NCBI GenBank assembly: GCA_973895155.1
Contig: OZ316892.1
Location: forward strand, 8,060,001-8,124,000
Source of the DNA: Marsupella aquatica
Lineage: Eukaryota > Marchantiophyta
DNA length: 64,000 nucleotides
Direction: 5' to 3'
Below are positions 47,641-57,667 of the stretch, one piece after another (position 1 is the first letter of the stretch; each line of letters starts with the position of its first letter). Both the position numbers and the translations under genes were made by a program. Under the pieces are notes generated by a model that saw only the letters and a program-made list of their open reading frames with translations, ran no database searches and was not told where the DNA came from.

Positions 47641-50600
47641 GTTCCATGTTTTTAGTTACTAAGGGCAGGACCCGCGGGCACGGTGAACTACCTTGCTTCT
47701 CTAACTTTGCTCGGGCATTCTGACCTCTCTGACCTCGGGCGCTCTGTTTCGATGCGATATGTTGTAACTTTTCGCTTTTTCAATTGGCTCGCTGTGTTTT
47801 GTTCTGGCTGCTTCCTGGCTGTGCGTGCGCTTGTACCTCACTTGTTGGTACGTGAAATCTAGTATTGAAAACAAACTATTTCAAGTTCCATGGGGCGTTA
47901 CAAAGTGACGTGAACCAATGGGGAGTCCAAATTGTTGTTCATAGAGTGTACTGTTTGACGACAAGATCTATCGCTACAATTGGCTTCTAGCATTCAGGTA
48001 CTGTAGAGATCGACCCGCTGTAGCTCCAAGGCAGTGCAAATTGCGATGAGGCAGTGGTTGGGAAGCCCAGGCAGAGCGGGGAGCAAGTTTAGATGTGCTG
48101 AATCTCTGCATGGACAGTCTTACTTGGAACGAGGCTGGAATCAACACAATTTCATATTACCACTGTATTTTTCGCATCCTCCGCCTGTCACCACCAGACA
48201 AATGTCCATTGCTGAAGAATGATGTATAGCTGTCAAGTGACGTCTATAGTCTGACCATTCTAAATTGTTTAGATTGATCAATTAGAATTGAAAATAGTTG
48301 TGTTCACAAGTATCCCCAAATTGCACATACTACCTTAATTCGAGGTCAAATTGTAGTTCTAGGAAAGAGGCAACATCAATCGAATCCGATTATCAGTATG
48401 GCCTACTGCATTTGCAGATTTGTTTGTGGTTTTAGGAGTAGAACAGCCATTCAAGCTGTACGACGCCTCCGACCTAGTTTGACCAATGGCCATTTCCGTG
48501 CAATTACAAAAACCTGCCAGTCGACCCGTGACGTGAAAATTTTAATGAGTAGTTCTCCAGATTTTTCCAACAAACGACCAGATATGGTGCCATAAGCCAC
48601 GGCTTGCTGTGATTTCATGACTTTTGTTTCCCTGAATAGTTGTCGTTAAGTCAAGACAACCTACAAATGAAAGAGGTCCAACCGTGTATGTTAGGTTTGA
48701 AAAATTCAGCCCAGCGTTCATTTGATGTACCCACGATTGACCGCCGCTTTACTTGATTTGCAAGATCTTTCACAGTTTGCGATTGACCTCGGTTTTCTCG
48801 ATTTGCGAGATCTTCTGTAGATTACTGAAATGCACTACTGTACCCACAATCTCACAGTACCGGTTGAATCCAGATACATATACCTTGATTGAAATTATAG
48901 CTTAGAATGATGTCAACTAGATGTACGGGCAAAACAGAGTAGAACCCAAGTTTTTGTACTGTCCCAACCGTGTTATTGAACTGAGCTGCTGTAACCTATC
49001 AGTTGCTTTGCTATGGACATCAGCTATGACTGGACTTGCGACTATATCCAACTACCTGTCTTGAATTGGAATAAACTCAATTTGCAATCACTCAATTTGC
49101 AATTGATGTCAGCTTCACTTCATTTGTAAGTAATTCTTATTTAAAGGTAAACTGCCCAAAATATCTCGATGTGGTGAACTGTGCAGGTTGTATCCAGCTC
49201 AGCTAGTACTAGATCTGCAACTGACCGCAGCTATCGTTACTGTAGAGTTTGACTGATCTTTTAATTAATAGTTGCTTTGATCTTACCGGCATGTAATTGA
49301 CTGACAGACTTGTATAAGCAGTCGTCGTTGGGTATTGTTTCTTCTTCATCTTCTCCTTTCCAAAACACTTTAAATTCCTGGTATGATCTACAGTGTACCT
49401 GTTTTGTGTCAGCTAAAACTTGCTACAACGTTCATGCTCTGTTGAAATTGCTTATTTAGATGGACAGTGTGCACCTAACTCGTTGCTTACATGAAAAATA
49501 GTTTGCACACTCTACTGAATCAAGCTGTCTGCTTGGTCGGCAAATCCGTTACGGCTGCCCTCTTCGATCATTTAAAGTTTAGTGCCCGAGATTAACGAAA
49601 AGCCTCCATATATGTAAATCTCTTTCATCTCTTGGTATGCTCTAAGTCTCTAACCAAACAATGTATCATTTGTTCTGAAATCTGGTCTGGCAGTACGGCT
49701 TCTTTTTAGAATTTTCTGGAGTCTGTACAGCAATCCCACACAGCGCATGTGCAACAGGGTGTTGAACATGGACAGTATTGCAAGCCCATGGAAACAAAAA
49801 CTCTAATGTGAATGGAACTTTCTGCTGAGAAGACTATGCAGCTCCTATATAAGTTCCAAAGCTAGACACTTGCCGAAGATGTATCCTTAGAAAAGTTCAA
49901 AAGGGCAGTGGACAACTTTATCGGGCAAGCAATGGAGGTTTCAAGACATTATGGCCCACACCAAGACAAACCATGTCCGCAAGATGGCCCGACTCGCTTG
50001 GAACTTCAGCAATGTCCATTCTGAAAAGGACAAGTACCATGAAATAGATGTAAACTTCAAGGCCTTGTGCGAATCTAGCTCTCAATGTTAATTGAGATGA
50101 CCTTCATTGCAAGTCACTCACTTTGCAAAGAAGGCATTTGTGCCAATTATTCATAGGGAGGATGGGAAAACTAACGAAGAGTGTACCAGCAGAAAGCTAT
50201 AGTACCACGGCACAATAATATGGTCCATAAAGAGTAAAAGAGTACTAGGCCAAGGACGGCGGTGAAGGAACCAATTGCATGCGCACGGCCAGGCCTTCCC
50301 AAGAACCAGCCGCTTGCTGCTGAGTTCTAGATCTGATACTGTTGTGGCAATTTGGAAGGACGATAGTCATCAGGTGATCTTATGGGACCTGCACCTTTAG
50401 TTGTCCTTTGATTGAAGAAAAGTTGAGGCGGGAGTTGAGGAAGTCCGTTATCATGTGTCCCTTCCCTCATGAATCACACCTGTACTAGCAACCTTGCCCT
50501 TTCGTGAAGAGCCAAGACAAGTTGCGTGGAATAGACCTATCTTGACGTGTTTTGTAAGGATTGAATCAATTGGATGAAATCCAAAAGTTTTTGGCCAGAT

Positions 50601-51886
50601 TCATTAGAGACTAGTAAGTAAATGGAGAGGATGATATTGGCCAGATTCATTAGAGTTGTACTAAATGTATAGGAGGATAGACAAGAGTTGGACTAAATGT
50701 ATAGGATGATAGACAAGGTGGCCACTCCCATCACAGGATACAAATGAGTAACCATAATATCTGCAGATAATACCAGCGGAGTGGGTGACTTAGGGGAAAG
50801 CATTTGGGGAGGCCTAAACACAGTTTCACTGAGGTATTGAACACCCACTAGGTGATGTACACGTTGAACGGTAACTAAGCTGAACAAGCATTTCGATTCA
50901 AGCCTGAAACCAATTCAGGTGACTCTATTACCTTTACTGACAATGAAAAAAACTCATGGTCCCAACTTCAGGTCCAGATATTCACTAGGCTTTAATAGAA
51001 AGCACGGTATGTATGAGAATACAGTACAGTAGTGTGAAGGTATTATCTACTGTACAAGTACCCCGTTAGACTTAAATCATGTACTTATAAGAATCCTTTT
51101 ATTGCAATTCAACGCGTGTGACAAGTAAGATGAGATGTTAACAATATCAAATGTCTTCATGATATCCATCCCCACGACCTGCAGGATCTTCTCGTCCCGT
51201 TGCGGCCTTCTAGTTAGCCTCATCTTCTGTCCATTCTCGCCGACAACTTACTGCTTTACTCGGCCAATTATACATGATATATACTACCTCAATTTTACTC
51301 GTCTGAATGGGAGAGAACAATAAATTGGGATGAACTATTAAACGCCCATATTACCGGGCATATTACCCATCATACTATTCCTCGTTCTCCGATTACAAAC
51401 TCTGGCAGAGGAGACAGAAGATAATTTCTCTCATTCTCCGATTCTTGCGATCGAGGGAGCGAGAAACGAACAATAATTATTTACTTGTAAGGGAGATCTA
51501 GAGAGATCAACTATACCCTTTCTACCACAATTTTCTCGATCAGGGAGAGAAAACACTACAAAACAGTAAAGGCGATAAACTCTCTCCAGACCAATTGCAA
51601 CTAAAAACATGTGCCTTCTATATGTCCTGATTATATATACAAAAATATATGACGAGTCATCCCATGCACTCGAGCATTTTCTCTTAAATCTCCCATCCGT
51701 TTCTTATTTCGCCGAGCCCTACCTCAATCTGCAGCACTCTTGTAGTCAGATCAATCATCGTTCGGAATACTATGAAAGAATTCTCGAATCGTCGTCCTTT
51801 TATTGGAGAAACCACTGATCTAAAGTCACAACCTTCGAGCCCAGTTTTCGAGAAATCAATCAGAATTTAAGAATCAGAAATGGAGT

Positions 51887-53683
51887 TCAATGGACAGCAG
51901 TGCCATTCTGGTAAGGAGTAGCAACGATGCCGTTCGCCTTCATAGGAGAAGCAGCTCCGGTCTGAAGAGGAGAAGCAGCTCCGTTCTGAAGAGGAGACGC
52001 GGCTCCGTTCTGAAGAGGACTTGCGCCATCATGAACACCGACCGCAGCTCGGCCAGATGGGTCCAGATTCTTGGCCCAAGCTTTATCCCAGGCTATGGCG
52101 GCTGCAGTGCTGCAGGCAATGCTGGGCCCCCCCGGAACAGTTTCCCTAGCACAATGCTGTGGAAACCGTCTCTCGAAGAGCAAGCGGTAGTAGTAGGCCT
52201 CCTTCGTTGCGGGGGTGTTGTAAGGGTAGATATGTTTGGCGTGGGCCATCATTTGATCGGTCACCTGCTTGGACGCATGCTCCTTCAATCCATCAATCCA
52301 GCTGTACCCTACACCATCACTAAACTGCTCCTTCTGCCGGTATAAAATGTGCTTTGGCAGATACGGGTTCTCCTCATCATCAAAGGCCTTCCGAAGAATG
52401 TACTTCTCTATTCTCCCCTTGCTCTTATCGATCAGCTTCTCAGCTGGATCGATGCTCATGGCCAGGTCCATGAACTCCTTGTCTAAGAAGGGCACTCGGA
52501 CCTCGAGTCCCCACGCTGCAGTGGACTTGTTGGCCCTCAGGCAGTCGTACAAATGGAGTGCTTTAATCTTTCTACAGGTCTCGAGATGCAGCTCTTCCTT
52601 GTTGGGAGCTTTGTGGAAATACAGATACCCACCGAAAATCTCGTCTGACCCTTCCCCGGAGAGAACCATCTTCACTCCCAGAGCCTTGATTTTACGTGAC
52701 ATGAGAAACATGGGCGTGCTGGCTCTGATGGTGGTCACATCATAGGTCTCCAGATGGTAGATGACCTCAGAAATCGCGTCCAGACCCTGCTGCACTGTGA
52801 AATGGAACTCGTGGTGGAAAGTGCCCAGAGTCTTGGCCACTTCAGCTCCAGCCTTCAGATCCGGAGAGCCCTCTAGCCCCACACAGAAGGTGTGCAGCTG
52901 GGGACCCCATAGCTTGCCAGCATTCGTCTCACTAAGGTGCCTGGACGCCACAGCAGCCACCAAGGAAGAATCCAAGCCCCCAGAGAGAAGCACGCCGAAT
53001 GGGACATCAGTCATGAGCCGCTTGATCACCGCCTTCTCGAAAGCTTCACGTAAAGCTTTGGGATTATACGGCACTGAGGGGATGGTTTCGTTCAGCGCTG
53101 GCGGATTGTACCACTTTCGGAGCTCGCCCGTTTTGCTGGAGTAGATGTGGCCCGGCGGGAAAACCTTGAAGGTCTCGCACTCGTCCACCAGAGCCTTCAT
53201 CTCGGAGGCGAACCAGAGCGAGCCGTCCTTGCCCCATCCGAGATACAGCGGAGTGATGCCAATGGGATCTCGGGCAGCAATGTAGCTGTTGTCTCGTGTA
53301 TCTAGCAGCACGAACGAGAACATGCCATCGAGCTGGTGGACGACGTCTTCCCCAATCTCCTCATAGAGATGGGCGATGATCTCACAGTCGCTCCCGGTGT
53401 GGTACTTGCGTGGCCTCTTGAGGCTTTTTTTGAGCTGCTCGTGGTTGTAGATCTCGCCGTTCACCACAACGACGATGCTGCTGGACTCGTTGAAGAGGGG
53501 CTGGTCGCCTGAGGCCGGGTCGATGATGGCGAGTCTCTCGTGCGCCAAAAATGAATCGCCATTCTGGTAAATGCCGCTCCAGTCCGGGCCTCGGTGCCTC
53601 AGCCTGCACGAGAGCTCCACGATACGAGCGCGTTGTGCAGCTGTGGCATCATGGCAGCCCAGCACAGCTAATATGCCACACAT
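51887..53683 (-). CDS. ASN: asparagine synthetase (glutamine-hydrolysing), intronless
   Basis: The 598-residue cytosolic enzyme makes asparagine from aspartate using glutamine and ATP, for nitrogen transport and storage. The start is the ATG at 53683: glutaminases of this family need Cys2 free at the N-terminus, giving MCGILAVLGC. The in-frame ATG nine codons upstream would bury it. Glutaminase domain: HRGPDWSG, Arg50 in LAHERLAIIDP, NGEIYNH (75-81), TGSDCE. Synthetase domain: PPi loop SGGLDSS (234-240), SGEGSDEIFGGY (342-353), GLEVRVPFLDKEFMDLAMSI. Plant ASN proteins are about 580-590 residues; the extension here is a tail of four octapeptides (ASPLQNGA-type, 554-585). Known plant ASN genes have many introns, so a single exon suggests retroposition or lineage-specific intron loss. 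Confidence 0.97.
   Translation of the reverse strand: MCGILAVLGCHDATAAQRARIVELSCRLRHRGPDWSGIYQNGDSFLAHERLAIIDPASGDQPLFNESSSIVVVVNGEIYNHEQLKKSLKRPRKYHTGSDCEIIAHLYEEIGEDVVHQLDGMFSFVLLDTRDNSYIAARDPIGITPLYLGWGKDGSLWFASEMKALVDECETFKVFPPGHIYSSKTGELRKWYNPPALNETIPSVPYNPKALREAFEKAVIKRLMTDVPFGVLLSGGLDSSLVAAVASRHLSETNAGKLWGPQLHTFCVGLEGSPDLKAGAEVAKTLGTFHHEFHFTVQQGLDAISEVIYHLETYDVTTIRASTPMFLMSRKIKALGVKMVLSGEGSDEIFGGYLYFHKAPNKEELHLETCRKIKALHLYDCLRANKSTAAWGLEVRVPFLDKEFMDLAMSIDPAEKLIDKSKGRIEKYILRKAFDDEENPYLPKHILYRQKEQFSDGVGYSWIDGLKEHASKQVTDQMMAHAKHIYPYNTPATKEAYYYRLLFERRFPQHCARETVPGGPSIACSTAAAIAWDKAWAKNLDPSGRAAVGVHDGASPLQNGAASPLQNGAASPLQTGAASPMKANGIVATPYQNGTAVH
51929..52024 (-). repeat. 24-bp in-frame repeat encoding the octapeptide tail
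   Basis: Four consecutive 24-bp units encode ASPLQNGA, ASPLQNGA, ASPLQTGA and ASPMKANG at the C-terminus of the asparagine synthetase. Confidence 0.9.
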
Positions 53684-53790
53684 TTTGACAATTAGATGCT
53701 GCTCGATCAACGCTATTAGCTGAGTGACACTCTAGCTATCCAGCAAATTTTACACTGGTGACCCGCAGCACCCTCAGCACAGTAGGTGAA

Positions 53791-54214
53791 ATGCAATTCA
53801 GCACAGCTTGTTGAATCTCAGCCTGATCGACAATTGGAATGCAATTCAGCCCAGGTGGTGGGTTGATCGAAACTCAGCCCAGCTCACCAATTCCAATGCA
53901 ATTCAGCTCACTTAGCTGACACGGAGCTTATTCCAACAATTCAAGCTGAATCAGTGACATGCAGTCACCTCCAAAACTCAAGTAGATGGACCTTGATCGC
54001 GACAGCGAACTGATACTCAGCCCCGCATGCAATTCAAGCGGAAACTCAGCCCAGTGATTAGAGTGCACTGTGGCAGCTGAAACACAGCACAGTTTCTCAA
54101 ATGGAATTCCCCAAACCTTCCTGAAATCCTGAAATCCAGGCCTCTATTGAATGCAATTCACGAGACTTGAATGCTGAAACTCACTAGCACAAAATCGTGA
54201 TCTGATGCAATTCA
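53791..54214. promoter_or_regulatory. cluster of six identical ATGCAATTCA motifs upstream of ASN
   Basis: Exact ATGCAATTCA occurs at 53791, 53839, 53896, 54027, 54151 and 54205 (TGAATTGCAT on the gene strand). This is 107-530 bp upstream of the asparagine synthetase ATG. Several copies are followed by GC(A/C)CAG or GCTCA and interspersed with CTCAGCCCAG words. It may be a set of transcription factor sites, a leader with repeats, or a decayed minisatellite. Confidence 0.6.
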
Positions 54215-54350
54215 CCACTCCTAATCAACTCTGGATCAGATGTCACCGTTCCAAGCTACAGAAACCTCTAATTGGCCTGCCCAGCAATTCGAGCGCACTA
54301 TCAGAATTCAGCGGAGCTAGCGATCGAGTGAGGCAGCTGACTGATCCTCA

Positions 54351-54354
<4 letters not shown>

Positions 54355-54388
<34 letters not shown>
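54355..54388. repeat. (CT)17 microsatellite
   Basis: Seventeen uninterrupted CT dinucleotides. On the ASN gene strand it is a GA repeat about 670 bp upstream of the start codon, a position where GAGA-type elements occur in plant promoters. Confidence 0.95.
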
Positions 54389-54392
<4 letters not shown>

Positions 54393-56109
54393 GCTGAACG
54401 GATTGTTGTTGTTGTGCCTATCTGTAACGAAACAAACGCAGGTACGTTGTGGATCATGTCTTCCACTGCTGAAGGCTGATTTTATGGGCTTTGACAAAGC
54501 TTGCGTCAGCAGAAGCGAGCATCGCCTCATTGGCTTTTGCTTGGCCCCAGGTACTTCCAAACGGAAGATTCACAAACTGAATTTTTCCTATCTCAAGCAA
54601 CCGAATGCATGCATCGGCGCCTCCGACACATACTCATATTCTATTAGTGCCCCACGTACAGTCAAGTGCCCCTTGGTATCTTTGTGGGGTCTAAAACTCA
54701 GACACCACCACCATAGCCCAAGCACACGAGAAGTTCGTAGGACAACAGTCGCCAGAGTCCTGACTCCAGATTCACCTCCATGACCCAAATTAATCTAGAC
54801 ACTAGTAATTCTTCGCAAAGTTGGCCCCCCATTGGAAGCCCGTTCCACAATAATCTTAGGAAGTTTGTGCAGGCACACACATAGGCAGCATTGGTCACAT
54901 ATAATAGCAGTTAGTTATTGAGAAACAAAAAACATGATCATTCATGTTTGAGGTAAGGCAAACAAAAATAACCACATGTAATTGTAAAAACAATAGAAAA
55001 CCAACAGATGGATAAAAACAGGGCACAAGAAAATAACATTTGGATTGAGATAGCAGTGTTTTTCTATCAATTGTTTGAACTTTAATTTATTTAACTCGTA
55101 CATTTTTGAAATAATCATGGGGTAGAAAGAAACTCTTCAGTTTCTATAACATTTACCAAGTTAATGTAAAAAACCTTTCAGCTACTATGGTTATATAGGA
55201 GTAACAAGAGAACATAGGGAAACCCTTCAATTACTACATGGACAAAGTAGTAAAATGGGAACATAAAAAAAATCCCTTCAAATTAGTTCGTGGACCCCCA
55301 CCTGTTTTTATTCGATTAGTGGACTACTACGTTGAGCTTCAGTGATCTGCTAGAGTAGTTGAGGTCGATCAGTCCTTATCGATCTTGTCAATGTCCTTAT
55401 CGATTCTCTTTGCTTCTCCTTCTTTCTGCTCGATCTATTTGTTTCTGATTAAGATGTGCTGCGCCTCTTTTCTGTCCTCGATCAGTTCTCATTTTTCCTT
55501 TCTTCATTCGGCTTCTGATCTTTTTTGATTTTGTTTCTCCAACATTCCTCTTTACTTTGCACTTCAAGAGGCAAAACTCCTTTCGAGCTTTCCTCTTTTC
55601 ATTACTTTCATCAAAAGCCTTCCTCCCTTTCGAAATGTTGATGTGCTTCTTTTGTTCTGACGGTTTTATTTCGGCAGTTACACAGGAATACGGTTACTGT
55701 TTACGTTGAACACTATTTACTTTTATAAAAAAACATTTATAAATTTAAGTAAAGAGAATATGGGTGAATGTTTTTAATCTCGCCCTTTGTATCAATAGAT
55801 TTGGATGAACTTTTAATTACTTTTACATTATGTTTTGACGGCATGGCGTCCATAAAATTACACGAAAAGCGACGTAAACAAGATGGAGAGGAGTTTATTC
55901 GTTGCGCAAACATGACCATTCTTGTTTGTTGCGGTTGTTGCTGACGTGGCACTCTGTGGTGCCAGGAATTTTGGAAGGAACCTCTAGTGGGGTCCGTAAA
56001 TACTATATGGGTAAAGTAGTAGTAGTAACAAGGGAACATAAGAAACACTTCAACTACTATGGACATAAAAGACCAAGGGAACTTAACAAACCCTTGGGCT
56101 ACTATGGAC
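54389..56109. other. intergenic with scattered CCCTTCAA...ACTACTATGG repeats
   Basis: Words of the form GGGAACATAAG(A)AA.CCCTTCAA.TACTATGGACA recur at about 55125-55285 and 56010-56110. Between the two clusters lies 55292-55995, whose ends are inverted (GGACCCC-CAC and GTGGGGTCC). No coding region is recognised. Confidence 0.5.
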
Positions 56110-56466
56110 TTAGGTGTCTAAGTTAGCTCTGACTAGTCTTGGGTTAACTTAGTTATTTAGGCTAAACAACCATCAGGATGTTAATTGTGATTAGCCACAA
56201 CTCTAATATCTAGCATATAGAGGAGCTAGAGAGAGATCCTCTTGGACAATCGTGCTCATAGCAAGCTAGGTGCTTGGAGGAGCATTCTTGGAGAGCTTGT
56301 GCTATATATGCTTGGTCTGGCCAACGATCTAGAGTATAATAAGCTCTTGTATATTTCCATGGACGTAGCCTCAACGGATGTGAACCACATATCTCTTGTT
56401 GTAGATTATGCATGCTTGCTGGTTGTCCGTGCTCTTGTGATCGTGTTGCCTGTGGTTTTCCCAACA
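56110..56466 (+). mobile_element. 5' LTR (approximate) of a decayed Ty1/copia retrotransposon
   Basis: The sequence ends in TTTTCCCAACA and contains the plant copia LTR hallmark GGACGTAGCCTCAA...GTGAACCACATA.TCTCTTGT, with a TATATA box near 56306. It is followed after 2 bp by a primer binding site. The 5' boundary is not certain, and no 3' LTR is seen downstream. Confidence 0.65.
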
Positions 56467-56468
56467 AT

Positions 56469-56480
56469 TGGTATGAGAGC
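56469..56480 (+). other. retrotransposon primer binding site (initiator Met tRNA type)
   Basis: TGGTATGAGAGC differs at one base from the TGGTATCAGAGC site found just inside the 5' LTR of plant Ty1/copia elements. Confidence 0.75.
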
Positions 56481-57499
56481 GAAGCTTGGGTGATGACAAT
56501 TTGGATCGATTTCAACAAGGTGGTGACCGACAAGATTGAGTCTCCCGAGGGTCTCAATGTGTGGATGTACAAGGGGGGACTTTGAGGAGGACTAATTAAG
56601 CTCTTAGAAATCAGAAGTTTCATCAATTTCTTGATTTGACAGTTATTTATGGTTCTTGGATTGAGTTTTTGTTGAATTTTTTGAGTCAGTGGTGTTTTTG
56701 TTTGCAGTGGACACCTATGAATGGTGTTTGACTGTAGGCAGCAGAGGCAGGGGAAGAAGGCTTGCCCTTTCGGTGGGCATAACATTGAAAACGGACAAGT
56801 GGCAACTTTGCAAGGAGGATGTGAAGATTTTTTGGATTTCCTTAAGCTAAGGTGTAGAGGAAAAGGCAGTGGATGTTATCTTTGACATTCTGGTTGCAGA
56901 GAATGTTGATGGGACTAAGAGGTATATTTTAGTGGAAGCTTGAAGTGGTGAGGTCATTTCAAGCCCAATATTAACAGGTGTGATGGCAAAGGAATCAACA
57001 AAATTGATTTGCAACAACTAAGTGTGCGATGGTGATGACATTTCTTCTTGGGCGAGTGAGCCAAGACGTTTCTTCAAAAAAACACAGCAGCTTGGCGGTA
57101 CCAGTTGAGCTCCCGTTGAGTTGCATCAACTGGAGGGGAACAAAGGGAGCACCATGTCTACTCTTTCTTGGATTTCTTGGATTTCAAAAATTTGGTTATA
57201 AGTACTTTAATGTTCTTATAAGTCTCAAAATTGGATTCAAAAGACCCTATTGTTCTTCTGAGAAAATTATTAAGCCTTCCCTTTGAACCAATAAAATGAC
57301 CTGCATGTGATGTGTCATTTTTGTGAAAGTGAAACCCCCAAGTTTACAACACTCCAGAAAAAGTATCACCAGAATTAGCTATCAAATCGGCTCTTCACAT
57401 CAATTGCTAAAGCCCGCGCTAAAGCTGATGAGCTTCAAGATGAAGGAAGGATGGTACAAGAATCCAGGATCACATTGAGGCATTCAATTCAATGACCTA

Positions 57500-57667
57500 T
57501 TAGTGGATCTCACAAATCTCAGTGAGAAGTTGTTTGATGAGAGGAAAACGCTACACTTGTTGAGTTCATTGTCAGCATTTTATCAATCACTATTGCGGGT
57601 GCTACCTCACCGTGATAAGAAGACCATCACCTACAATGAGGTGGTGAGTGTGCTCAATCATGACTAA
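57500..57667 (+). pseudogene. Ty1/copia gag fragment
   Basis: A 55-codon open stretch ends in a stop. It shows the UBN2-type gag pattern: a leucine-rich helix, LLSSLSAFYQSLLRVL (compare LLxSLPxSYxxxxxxL) and TITYNEVVSVL. Flanking gag-like words such as HIEAFNSM, just upstream, are in another frame, so the gene is broken. No protease, integrase or reverse transcriptase follows before unrelated sequence. Confidence 0.6.

Larger units (their letters stand above)
40341..51886. other. long intergenic region with repeat arrays, no gene recognised
   Basis: About 11.5 kb without a recognisable coding region. It contains a ~190-bp repeat (44039-44640), a ~142-bp array (46190-46740), a 283-bp diverged duplication (47086-47640), a 28-bp near-palindrome (46163-46190), and short repeats near 48730-48830 and 50580-50720. 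The last few hundred bases probably include the asparagine synthetase 3' UTR. Confidence 0.5.

Noticed and set aside
51890-53144. Several plus-strand frames of 127-158 codons
   Set aside because: They are antisense shadows of the asparagine synthetase coding region.
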